Below, one piece after another: positions 24,000 to 35,100 of a DNA stretch of 64,000 bases. This DNA is from Trebouxia sp. TZW2008. Its lineage: Eukaryota; Chlorophyta; Trebouxiophyceae; Trebouxiales; Trebouxiaceae. The position numbers and the translations under genes were made by a program. Location of the stretch: the NCBI GenBank assembly GCA_002118135.1, contig BDIU01000192.1, positions 124,001 to 188,000 of the forward strand, in the 5' to 3' direction. The notes under the pieces were generated by a model that was given only the letters and a program-made list of their open reading frames with translations, ran no database searches and was not told the origin of the DNA. Positions within the stretch are counted from its first letter, which is position 1. Every line of letters begins with the position of its first letter.

Positions 24000-24765
24000 A
24001 AGGATTGCCTAAAGATGAGTCATGCCTTGTGCGCCCAGCCTGTGGTGCACTCACAAGCGGCAAGCTCTGCAGTTTTGGTGGCAACAGACTTTATAGTTTT
24101 ACAATAGGCTTGCTGCTACCCCTCATGGGTTTTTTTTCCACACGATACTGTTGGACAATCAGGCAGATGCTGCGTGAGGGGCTAGGAACTTTTGTGGATC
24201 TGTTTTTCATAGCCTGATAGCTCCATCGGCTATCATGTGTCTCCTAGTGTCACTGAGGTCTTGATTTTGGATGCTCCTACTATTATACAGCTGTTGCATG
24301 CCTGCTTGCAGGGCGTTCATGATTTTGACTTGTACAGTCCTAGGTCTGCCCCTTCTGCTGGGGTGTTGATTTGCAGTTATCATCACTGGTTTAGACCATA
24401 CTATGGACTGCTACATGATATAGCAAGCGACAGCGTTATTGTCAGTTACCTGTTTCTGCCAGGCGCATGCAGCGTTTTTTGCAGTTCAGGCTTGCTTCAC
24501 ATAAGTTGCCTGTTGCCATTCATCGCCTAGCAGGGGGGCTACGGGTCAATAGGGCAGACAGGATTTGTGGTCACTGTTGCTCTGGGTCAACTGCTGATGA
24601 GTTTCATCTTGTGTTTGAATGCAATGTTTTGCAGCCGCTTAGGCAGCAGTATGCTTCTCTTTTCACATCTCAGACTGACACTATGAGATCATTTTTTGGT
24701 CAAAGGGATCATATGCAGGTGTTCAAGTTCATTCTTGATTGCCTTGATTGTCTCAATCTTTGATC
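24000..24765 (+). mobile_element. Decayed 3' end of a LINE (non-LTR retrotransposon) ORF2
   Basis: Plus-strand frames carry the Cys/His domain found after the reverse transcriptase of many plant and algal LINEs: FRLASHKLPVAIHRLAGGLR, then RADRICGHCCSGSTADEFH, LVFEC, LRQQYASLF, and ILDCLDCLNL before a stop at 24763. The reading frame shifts between about 24470 and 24530, and earlier frames contain stops, so it is a 5'-truncated dead copy. No target-site duplication or poly-A tail could be fixed by eye. It sits about 160 bp upstream of the BAHD-1 start codon, in opposite orientation to that gene. Confidence 0.75.
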
Positions 24766-25689
24766 AGGTTTTGACACACGCGATCAGACTTGTTGGCTGG
24801 CCAAAGCGTGTAATCTCTCTCTCTCAGTATTGCTTCTTTTAGATTGGCACATGCGGATGCATGGCATCAATGCTGAATGGGATGTGCAGGGACATATCAT
24901 CCCATGATTAGCGATGCTGAGAAGCTGCAGATACGTTTCGATCAAACACGAGTTCAAACATCAATGTACAGGTACTACAATGATGTCAGCGTTGCACATC
25001 TGATTGTGAATCAGCTGAATGGCGCAGCCCTCATGTTGTTGTGGCACGGCTGCAGCAAAAGTATTCTTGGCTATTGAAGCGTGCAAAAGTTCCAAATCAT
25101 GCCGATTTTGATACCCACAATTTCTTTCACTAAACTCTTATCAAGCTTCTTGAATAATCTCACTGGCAGCTGTAACTCACATGATGGCGTTGCCTCGGTT
25201 CAGACAGCCTTTCTAGATACAAGCAAAAAATTCTTCAGTAGTCACAGTCAACACTACCACCGACAAGCCAGGAGGCTTCAAGGTGTTACAAAGAAAAAAG
25301 TGTACAGCTTGTGGTCACAGCACAACCTTCAGTGAACAAGATTTCTGTACACAGATCTAGCTAGAGCGGCTTTTGTCTGCAGTGATAATCCATAAAAGAA
25401 TTCTCTGTGCATCTGCACATAGCATGTGTGCCATGAATCGGTCTCGTTCATTGCCTGTATTCCCAATAACAACTGCTCATGTCCTCTTTAGCCAAAGCAG
25501 TTGATGCATCCCAGGAGATTCTTGCATAGCCTGATGGGTCTTCATGTGCATTCAGTATGTATACTTCCTTGACCACACACGCTTTCCGATCACTGCTGCG
25601 TAATCTCCCATACCCGCATGCTTAAAACTGGCCATGCTGGATGTAAATGCGTTCCAGCAAACCAGACCTTGGCAGTACTTCAGAAAAAC

Positions 25690-25975
25690 TGTCACCAAAC
25701 ATCACAGCTGGCGGGATGCTAATGCAGTCCAGCAAATAGGATCTTGATAGTACTTGTGACAAACTGTCGTCAAGCAACCTCGACCAAAACCCACAGCTGG
25801 CAGGAAGCCAGAGGCGTCCAGGGAATAGACTTGACAGTCTGTGACCAAGCAACCTTGACCATATAGCACAGCTGGTCAGACGCCAAAGCAGCCCAGCAAA
25901 TCGAATCTTGGCTATTCGATTGACAGTCTGTCACCAATCAGCCTTACCCAACACATCACAGCTGTAATGGCGCTG
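25690..25975. repeat. Four-unit degenerate tandem repeat, period about 75-90 bp
   Basis: Units marked by CACAGCTGG..GATGC..CAGTCCAGCAAAT..GACTGTC begin near 25705, 25792, 25868 and 25958. They lie just downstream of the BAHD-2 stop (26040) and extend towards it. No reading frame is conserved. Confidence 0.7.
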
Positions 25976-26039
25976 ACCAGAAACCTGGACGGACTGTACT
26001 TTGCAGTGCGACTGGCTGTATGTGTCACTTGTGATTTTG

Positions 26040-29000
26040 TCACGCAAAGTAGGCGCCTGGTAGTAGCAAGTCCCAAAGGTGGCAGCTCTTGAAGGAGCCT
26101 TGAGCCCTGGGTGGGACATTGACATGCAGGTAGGCTTTGCCAGTCAGAGGGTTTTGGCCCCACCACCCAACCCACGGCTGTGCCTCTCCATCCTGTGTTG
26201 AAAACGCACACTGCTTAAGACTGATTATCATCTGAGCCTGGAGCCTTTGACAGTCTTATATATTTGTTAACAACTGCTTGACTCTACCAGCGCAGCCACT
26301 GACGCACACATGGCAGTAAATGTGGCATTCTGACATGGGCAGCGCTGATGCAACACCTGTCGCATGGCTGCAATCGCCACAGCTGTGCCAGTGCCAAAGT
26401 TGAGGGCAAACACTGGGAGGTACAGCTTCTATGAAAGGGCCAGAGAACATCACACCGTGCAAGGCACTTCTATTTGCTGCAGGTGTGCAGCCCATCTGAG
26501 AGCCCAGCAAGCATTGTAGTCGCACCTTGACAAGAGCAGTACCTGCCAGCGAAGCAGATATGCCAGTGCCATAATTGAGGGCAGACAATGAGCAGTCGAG
26601 CAGAGAGTATCACTTGCATGCAAGGCAGGTCTACTTGCTGCAGCTGTGCATCACCCTTTAAAACCTGAGCAAGCACCGTAGTGGCACCTTGACAAGAGGA
26701 ATACCTGCCGTACAGCTGCCAGCGCAACAGCTGTGCCAGTGCCAAAATTGAGGGCAGAGACTGAGCGATAGAGCTCCTGCCATGAAGCCAGGGAGGCGTC
26801 ATGGGTGATGGTGCGGTCCAAGCGGGCAGTGGTACGGGTTAGCCAGGAGGGGGAAGGGGGCTTCAACTGCTGACTCACTACCTGAGCAGACTTGCCCTCA
26901 TTCCTGCATGGATCCTGATCAAACTGAATTGTGCTGTCAAGGCAGATTAAGGCTTGTTTCTGCAGCATAATCATGGGAATGATGTCATGCTGGCATATGC
27001 TGTCATTTGTAGCAATGACACAGTCCAAGCAGGCACTGGTACGGCTTAGCCAGGGGGGGGGACGGGATCTTCAGTTGCCACATCGCCAATTGGGCAGACT
27101 TGCCCTTGTTCCTGCAACAGAATGGTGACATCAGGCTATACAGTTTGGCACATGTCATGGTGGGGCGGACCATGCGGGCACCAGTACAGTTTAGCCAAGA
27201 GGTGGAGGGGGGCTTCAGCTGCTGAATCACCACCTGCACAGACTTGCCCTCACTTCTGTAGGACAAGATCGATTCTCATATATACCGTGAAAGCGTCACG
27301 AGCCATCTCACCAACATGTCACATGGTCAGCAAACCTTATGCAAGTGAGTATAGACAAGGGATACAATGATCTGCGGCAGCTTGGTTACTGATCTCAGAC
27401 ACCAGGCTTGTCTTATGTGTGCTTGACAAAATATTACTTGGAGGGTAGTGTATATGTAGGTACATGACAGCTGCTTGAACACTCGTGCAGATGGCAGATA
27501 ATGAGTGCGACGCTGACTGCTCACCTTGCATCAATGACAGCGCGCCTGACAAGCCGGGCAGTAAGAACAACAGAAACTTCAGTGTCATCTTTGTTGACGG
27601 TTTTGGCATCAATGGGAGCCCTCTCGGGATCTGCAGTGCACATTTACTGAATTAGATTTGCACACTTGCAGCCAGACGAATACATGCACTGACAGCCCCC
27701 AGCTGATAGTGGTCCTAATGAACACGCACAGAGTCCCTGTTTGGATACTTCCTGCAACCACAATCATGACAACGCATAGGTGCAAATCTGAGAGGCTGCA
27801 AAGAACGGCTGACAAAGGCTAACAATCTGACTAAAGGTGCGATGTCATCAATCATGCACAAAAGAAGGGTGGTTTTGCAGGGCACAAATCTAGTGTGTGT
27901 AATGGAGAGTCCTGAATAATGTTGACGTGATGATTGTTGTGAGAAACAGTCATCAGTTCTTATGTAAATTTGATAAATGTGGATCAAATAGTTGAAATCG
28001 TAGTCACCATCATGACTGTAAAATCTTGGATTCTTGCATTTGATATGGTTGAGCTCTGTCTTTTCTTGTCTACATTAGAGTCCTTGTTGCAAACACAACA
28101 GAAGACATGGTTGGACTAGCAGACACTCTCACAAACCACTGTCCTTGTATAGTGTGCATTCCCAGCTTAAGAGCCTGGCACATGCATCTGCCTCAAGTCA
28201 AAAGGCAGGTGAAAGGTGCCTGTGCTGTCTGTTCTGTCCCTGACTAGGCACACCACATGACACAACAAGCAACCCTGAGCGCTTCATCAGAACTTACCCA
28301 CCACAGTAATCATGCAGTGGGCATTGCCAAAGTAGGAGTCCAGCACATGCATCTGTCTCAAGTCAAAAGGCAGGTGAAAGGTGCCGGCGCTGTCAGTTTT
28401 GTCCCCGATGGGCACACCACATGCCACAACAAGCAACCATACGCGTTTCATAAGAACTTACCCAACACAGTCATCATGCAGTGGGCATTGCCAAAGTAGG
28501 AGTCTGGCCCATGCATCTGCCTCAAGTCAAAAGGCAGGTGAAAGGTGCCTGTGCTGTCTGTTCTGTCCCTGACTAGGCACACCACATGACACAACAAGCA
28601 ACCCTGAGCGCTTCATCAGAACTTACCCACCACAGTAATCATGCAGTGGGCATTGCCAAAGTAGGAGTCCAGCACATGCATCTGTCTCAAGTCAAAAGGC
28701 AGGTGAAAGGTGCCGGCGCTGTCAGTTTTGTCCCCGATGGGCACACCACATGCCACAACAAGCAACCATACGCGTTTCATAAGAACTTACCCAACACAGT
28801 CATCATGCAGTGGGCATTGCCAAAGTAGGAGTCTGGCACATGCATCTGCCTCAAGTCAAAAGGCAGGTGAAAGGTGCCGGCGCTGTCGCTTCTATCCCTA
28901 ACCAGGCACACTACATGCCACAGCATTGCACATAGCAAGTCGTTGGCAGAGAGCCGGTGGGGCCCTGAAAGCGCCAGGCTGTTGATCCTGTCCTGCAGGT

Positions 29001-31422
29001 CAGAAAGTATGGTATATTCAGTTCAACCAGATGCAGGAGCAGGGTTGTTGATTAGCAGCATGAACTATCAGGTGGCGAAAAACAGTAACAATCATCTATA
29101 ATGAATGAGTGTTCCAGCACAAGTGCTAGATACATGTGACCCTGCAGGGGAAGACTGCACTAAACGCTGAAACCAGGCATGTCTGTTGCAACAGGCAAAA
29201 TCTGCAACTTAATCGCAGCCACAAGATTTCTCGTTTGCATGCTAGTCACTGTCAAATGGCAGCGATTCTGCCTACCTTGAAGTCTTGCAGGGTATGAGAG
29301 GGTTTGGCTAGGACAGTTGGGTGGGACTTGGAGTAGGCGCCTTTTTTACATCAGCTGCCACGCAATGCTAATATAGGTGCCCAGCATGCTCAACAGATGC
29401 TGAAGGCTCTGCCAAAGACGTCTTTTTTGAAATGCGAGATGAAATGGCAACGAGTTTGCCTACCTTGAAGTCTTGCAGGGTGTTGGAGGGTATGACTAGG
29501 ACAGTCGGGTGATACTTGGAATAGGCGCCTTGCCACATCAGCTGCCATGCAACGCTGATGTAGGTGCCCAGCATGCCCAGCAGGTGTAGAATGGAGCTGA
29601 CAGGCGTGCGCCGACTGATGTGCTGTACCTATGTGCACCGCTATAGTCATGCAACGCCAACTGCGCTGGGTTTTTGTGTGGTTGCAGGTGCTGTGTAAGC
29701 CCGGTACCTCATAGGCTGATGTTGGTGATGCTTACCCATGTTGCCGACACACAGATGGCACAACCTCATGCCAAGGCAGTGCAAAGTGGTTGTGAATCAC
29801 GACAATAGAGCATACAGCAGCAGACAGCGGCTAATGCAAAGATCCGCAGAAGCTGCTGACAGTACACAGTCGATGTCTGGGGTGAGGTCAGACCATCAAA
29901 AATGCAGGCAAAAGATTCTCAGAAAAGGTGCACTCACAGGCTGGACTTTTGTGCGGTCAAAGACTGGCTTGGGCAGGGTTCCAGCCGATTGCTGCTGGTG
30001 CAAGCTCATCCAATCCTTTAGCAGATCCACCAACCCCGTCAGGTCTGCAGTCACAGATTGGTCTAGATGTGATATGCACATAGAGAAATTGGTGTGACCA
30101 TGCAACTCCGCCAAGAGGGCGACAGCAGTACAGACTTGAAGCAAGATAGCTCAAAGGCACGGGGTGTCCATGGCAGCCAAGAGCATCATGCCTGGTGCTC
30201 ACTGTGCATGTTATTGCCGGGTGTTTGCAACTGATTGACAGGGTGCGTAGAGCCAGATCAACAATGAACACAAAGCATTTCAAAAGACCTACTTTCAAGC
30301 CTTGCCAATCAGTTTGAGTGTTCATGACATTGCACAAACATCAAATAGGCGCTAGTAATAATTACCTGATAGCACTTGCGCAATTGTAATGCCAAGCAAT
30401 GTTTGAGATTCACCACAATGGGTGATCTGCACCTTCAGAAGCACTTCATTGCCAGCCAGCATTTGCTCAGCGTTGATGTCCTGAAGCAATGCAAACGCTG
30501 AGGAACTGATCATGTGATCTGCTGCTGTCCAGGTGCTGTAGCTGATCTGCTGTCTTTGCAACACTTCCCAAAGGTGACAAAGATTCACAACGAAAACATA
30601 CATCCATACAACATGCAAACGTTGTGCCAAAAAGAGCTTTACACATGGGGGATAAGGACGTAAAATATTGCTTGACATTTGCATGCAAACTTGTTAATGA
30701 CATGATCAGCTTGCAAGCTACATTTATGCAGTGTCAGCACCTGTGTGTATGCAGCTGCAGTTTGTGGCAAGGCTGCCTGCTGATCCTCAATTCCCTCAGC
30801 TTGCACTGCCTCATAGAAAGGAACACCTGCACTTATAGTGTCTCTTGATGGCATCTTATAGTGTCTCTTGATGGCATCGGTTTGCTTGGTTACAACATGA
30901 ACTGAACAGTAATGCAAAGTGAGTGCAGAGGAATGAAGTCAAGCTTGGCCTATGATGCTGACTCTGACCAGGTGGCAGGGTCAAAGCTGCAGTTCACCTG
31001 CAAAGCTACTGACAATTGATCCTGCGGTACCTCTGAGCTGCAAGCGGCCGCAGCAAACCGGGTATTTCTGAACAATACAGAACTGATGTTCAGTTTCCGT
31101 ACAAGGCTTGACTCGTCATTTGCAGCTTCTGCTAAGCAGCAAAACTACCTCAAGTACGGCTGAAAGAGACTGTTGCCACCCTGCAGCTGAAAGATGCCCC
31201 GAAAAAGTGAATAGCGCAGCAATGCGCTGGGTCAAGGTAGGCTTTCTCAAGTCCAGTCTGCATAACTGCACCGCAAGCGCACAATCTGTCAAACAGCGTC
31301 GCTGGCTTGCTGTAACATCATTCGACGCAAAACCACACCTGCACTGCTTGAAATGCATGACTATCGCTGCTGCATGGCTGCACAGTAGTCTCAGCAATCA
31401 GCTGTGCTTGATTGGCGGGCAT
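26040..31422 (-). CDS. BAHD-family acyltransferase-like protein, paralogue 2 (QXXXD variant)
   Basis: Collinear with paralogue 1 in exon order and motifs: start 31422 (MPANQAQLIAETTVQP), ~31150-31258 (PTLTQRIAALFTFSGHLS), ~31010-31080 (YPVCCGRLQLR), ~30750-30850 (GVPFYEAVQAEGIEDQQAAL), 30365-~30480 (LLKVQITHCGESQTLLGI), ~29940-30050 (GLVDLLKDWMSLHQQQ), ~29460-29590 (HPTVLVIPSNTLQDFK), ~28860-28990 (ANDLLCAMLW; YFGNAH), ~27540-27640, ~26740-26910 (SWQELY; NFGTG) and 26040-~26195 (QPWVGWWGQNPLTG). The catalytic motif reads Q-V-L-S then Asp across the junction: the general-base His of HXXXD is Gln, while the Asp and all surrounding residues are kept. Either the protein is non-acylating or it uses another base. 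The frame is intact, so it does not look like a simple pseudogene. Introns hold several exon-fragment arrays. Confidence 0.82.
26345..26600. repeat. Two downstream copies of the end of the BAHD-2 exon carrying NFGTG
   Basis: The block GCCACAGCTGTGCCAGTGCC, minus-strand FGTGTAV..A, recurs at about 26375 and 26555 beside the true exon at 26720 (step about 165-180 bp). The copies carry the exon's 3' end and donor and lie downstream. Confidence 0.8.
27020..27262. repeat. Two upstream copies of the start of the same BAHD-2 exon
   Basis: The block around CTTCAGCTGCTGA..CAGACTTGCCCT, minus-strand GKSAQVV.QQLKPPS, recurs at about 27025-27115 and 27175-27262, beside the true exon start at about 26820-26910. 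The copies keep the acceptor (TGCAGG or CTACAG) and lose the exon end. Confidence 0.8.
28140..28870. repeat. Exon-fragment array with an apparently exact 329-bp duplication, in BAHD-2
   Basis: Four partial copies of the 3' half of the exon at about 28860-28990 (frame TGTFHLPFDLRQMHV..YFGNAH), each with a GTAAGT donor and intron piece. The word GTGGGCATTGCCAAAGTAGG begins at about 28317, 28481, 28646 and 28810, so units are about 164-165 bp. Two adjacent units form a 329-bp dimer (28257-28585) repeated at 28586 with no difference that I can see, including 80 identical codons of an incidental plus-strand frame. All copies lie downstream of the full exon and lack its 5' half. Confidence 0.92.
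29270..29348. repeat. Downstream copy of the end of the BAHD-2 exon at 29460-29590
   Basis: The word CTACCTTGAAGTCTTGCAGG occurs at 29273 and 29461, 188 bp apart, spanning the donor and the end of the exon. The minus strand still reads AYSKSHPTVLAKPSHTLQDF. Confidence 0.85.
30838..30879. repeat. Perfect 23-bp tandem duplication
   Basis: TAGTGTCTCTTGATGGCATC with its flanking bases occurs twice in direct succession at the start of the BAHD-2 exon near 30750-30850. It probably lies on the intron side of the acceptor. Confidence 0.85.
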
Positions 31423-32158
31423 CCGGACCGCACAACTGGACCTCAAGCAATCGACGTTCCCTCATGCGACCGGACTCCAGACCAAGACAAACCTCACACG
31501 ACCAGACCGCGGCTGTGACGGTCACCCCACGCAACGCTTCCGTTGTTCAGCGAATTGCTGCTGAAGCTACACGACTAGACCAGATCTTCGAATCTGAATG
31601 ACTCCAGTCTGTCAGGCCTTGCATGTCATGACTCATGTTTTGTCACTTTCAGGCATCGACCACCTGGTGCAACTGCAGACTGTCCACGCTTGACTTGCTG
31701 CTACCCAATTGCTACCCTCCCATGTAAACTTCAGTAACACTAAAGCCCGTGTTGTCCCCTAAATGACTGCTTTGGTGTGCTAGGCTTAGGTAAGACGAAA
31801 CTGGACAAGATGGCTCGTGCACAGATCAAGCAATGCAATGACAGCAGGCAACCATGCACTTAGCTGAATCACAGCCACAGGGAAACTAATGGTCAAAGTG
31901 AAGCAATTGCTGAGGCCATTTGATTTCTCTGCTGAGCTGTGTGCAGACCAAGGCCCCTTGGCTTAGAAGACAAAGCACCCATCATGCGTTCAATGAATCT
32001 TGGAAATGCATCACATACTTCTTGGAGCGCCATTTGGGTCTGCCTCACAAGCGTTGAAGTTAACACTGGTAGCACTGTTGCTTGTGAAGGAAGCATCAAC
32101 ATAAGTCAAAAGTTTGGGCGCAGCCCTGATCATCCTGCAAACGGTTCTGCTAACAGTA
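31423..32158. other. Spacer between BAHD-2 start and coatomer-beta stop
   Basis: About 735 bp expected to hold the BAHD-2 promoter and the coatomer 3' end. I see no further exon or repeat. The plus-strand open frame at 31108-31518 is the complement of BAHD-2 exons and flank. Confidence 0.5.
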
Positions 32159-35100
32159 TCAACCCTTCTGCTTCAGTATCAGTTTGTCACCTAGTGACAA
32201 GGCAATACCCTGAGTCTTAGACCTGCAAATCAAATGAAGCTGTGAGCCTTTGGACCCTCTGAGTCAGTGCGATGCAGCCTTACAGTCTGCTGTTGTACTG
32301 TCTGTATCAATGGCAGCAATAAAAATTGGCAGAAGTAATAACAACGCTATACGCAAACAACATCACAGGGTGCTCAGCCAAAGACACAGCATTTGCTGTT
32401 CTATATTGGACAGAACAGGCAGACAGTCATGTCTTGCTATGAGGACACTTGATATGAGGACAGTTGCACCAACAGGACTGAGCAATTGATGACACATCAC
32501 TGCATTTTCTGACTGCAGTGGCACCGCAGGAACCGTCCAATGTAATGACCGCTTTTCTTTGATGATGAACAACAGCATGTAGAACAGAAATTACTGTACC
32601 TTATCCGGATATAGCCAGCAAGCTTGCCATCAAGCTGCTTCTCTACGCTGACATTCACCAAAGCATCCTCACCGAAAACGCTCTTGGCATATAGATTGGC
32701 TGCCAAAAAGCCGCACTCGCCCTCCAGTGCGCTGCGTGGCGTCGCGCAGCGCATGTTTGTGGAGGCCACAATGTGATCCAGGAACTCTGACACATTGGTG
32801 ATGGTGGTGTTGATGGCCACCTATACATCAGCATATTACAGACTTTGAAACATGATTCCTTTGTGTTCTGATTGCCAATTGCATATTCACATAACATGGG
32901 TGTAGCACATGCATTGATGGTGGGAGCATGGGTGTAGCACATGCATTGATGGTTGGAGCATCGACCCACAGCATGTCAGCATGACGCGGCGTGTCTTGAA
33001 ATGCACTTATGCTGTTGAGTGCTCATGTGCACATGGGAGCAGTTAATCCCCTGACCTTGTTTTCCCATTCAAACTCTGCCCACATGCTTCTGAATTGCAC
33101 ATCTGGGCAGCTTGCTGGGCTGATGTAGTCCATGATGTCGATGTGGATGTCATTCAGGACTACCACGCTGCGGTCAGCATATGCTGTGGACTCGTACACA
33201 ATGTTGCCAAAGATGGCTCCTGTCTCTGTGGAAGACACCTTGATGTTGGCCCTGCACACAATGAAATGTGCTCATTGTAAGGAAATCATGAGGAGGGGGG
33301 GGGGGGGGGTAAGTGGTNNTAAGGAAATTGTGGGGGGGGGGGGGGGGGGTGTAAGTGGTAGCACTTTTCCCTATTGTGTTCTCAGCTTCGACTGTGAGCT
33401 TGAACTAAGTCAATTGCGCACAACCTTGCCATTGTGCTTCCTGCAGCATATCTGGAGGACAAACGCCATCTCTGGCTGCCTGACTCATGCAGCACCACAG
33501 CAAAAACAATCAGCAGTCCTTCACAAGATGGACTACAGCTGCATGCATGATTAAGGCAAAATCCATTGCAGGCTCTTTCTGGTTTCAGGCTCTGGTTACA
33601 ACGCCTAATGGCATGAGATTTTCTTCTAATTGGAAGAACAATCGAGCTGTGCACACCTGATGCTCTCTTGGGGCTCCAGGCCTAAAGTGCGGTGAACACC
33701 AGTCAGGCATGTACGGCTTGCAGCTATTATTGTGCAGTTGACGGAAATTTGGGCTGAAGCCAACCTGACACTCTTCTGAGCTCCTGGCCCAAGAGTGTAG
33801 TTCTGTGGGCGTTCCACTAGCTTCAGATCTCCCATGGTTGCTAGCTCCAGGCACAGGTTCTGCAGCGTCTCAGCTGTCCTGTTGATCACAGTCACATCCA
33901 GCACGATGTCGTACTGATGCACTGTGACGTATGCCTCTGCGTAGACTGGATCTGAAAAGCCTGCAGGCACAGAGCAGTTAGAGTCAAAGCAGTAGATGGC
34001 AAACAAGAAAGGTAGCTTTTTATATGAGAATTGCTTGAAGCAGCTGAGACGTTGTCCTGTTGACTACGGTGACGTCGAGCACAAGGTTGTACTAGTGCAC
34101 TGTGGGATGAGCCTCCACACAGCCTGGGTCCGGAGCCTGCAGGCAGACAGCACCAGCTAGCACGCATGCTCAAAGTTGCCGAGCTCACAACATCTTTGAC
34201 CTGCAGGACTTTGTTTGAGGAGTGAGGAGATCTCAAAGCTCTGTTGCCTAAAACCCGGCCGAGCATGACAGTATTTGTACAAAGCAGGAGATAGGTGCAA
34301 ACCATTGCAGACAGCTCTATCTAGCATGCATGCTGCCACTTGTCAAGCACAGAATTTTGAGTTGCACGACCATGGAGCCATGGCCTGAGCCAATTCTGGA
34401 AGCATTTGTGCAGAAAGTGGGAACATGCCAGACTGGACAAGACCATGAGCACTTACCTGTGAGCTGCAGGACTCTGTTAAGGCGTGAGGAGCTCTCTGAG
34501 CCAGCTTGAGCTAGACCGGTGGCGCGCTGCAAGTCAGTCTGTACCTGGTCTTCAATCTCCAGCTGGCTCATGCCTCGTCGCGCTTTCAGGTGGTGGAAGT
34601 CAATCAGCTCATCTGGCTGAGCCTGCGCCTGAGTGTCCTGCACAGCCAAGCTCAACAGTCAATCAATGATGGAAAGGTTTGAACTGTTTGCAAGTCTTTC
34701 AAGCATCAACAGAGTGAGAGACCCTGCAATGCCTGATGCCTAGCCGCGCCTTCTAGCGGTGGAAGACATCAGATCATTGGGCTGAGCATGTGCCTGCACA
34801 GCCCAATCTTGTGCTGCACAGACATGCAGTGTTGTCAAGTCCCTTCACAGCAGCAGAGCATACTAGAACAAGAAATGTCGTTGGGATTGCTATGATTGAC
34901 CAAGTCCTGAGGACGCCACATTTGATGTCAAGAAAAGTCTCCTTGCTTGACATACAGTGGCATTGTACATCCCCAAAGCATCACAATTCTGCATCCTGGC
35001 TGCTTGAAGCCTGAGTCTTACAACACAGACAGTATGTGCAGACTGTACACTGTTGAAGCTATACTGCCTGACAATTTTTGGTGGCACTATGAAGCTGCAC

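Larger units (their letters stand above)
23844..26039. other. Spacer between the two BAHD paralogues
   Basis: Holds the presumed promoter of paralogue 1 (next to 23843), a LINE fragment, about 900 bp with no recognisable feature, and a 3'-flank tandem repeat at 25690-25975. Confidence 0.5.

Noticed and set aside
26256..26588. Separate small protein rich in HWHSC repeats downstream of BAHD-2
   Set aside because: It is an off-frame reading of duplicated copies of the exon end carrying FGTG; the correct frame matches the parent exon.
28257..28828. Two identical 80-codon plus-strand frames
   Set aside because: They are the antisense of a duplicated BAHD-2 exon fragment and intron. Their identity comes from the 329-bp DNA duplication, not from a conserved plus-strand protein.
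28140..28870. Regularly spaced repeats as a CRISPR-like array
   Set aside because: Units of 164 bp are contiguous homology with no unique spacers, lie inside a eukaryotic gene and encode half an exon.
33132..33554. 140-codon plus-strand frame across the G-runs and Ns
   Set aside because: It is open only because poly-G reads as poly-Gly and NN as unknown. It overlaps coatomer exon 11 on the other strand.
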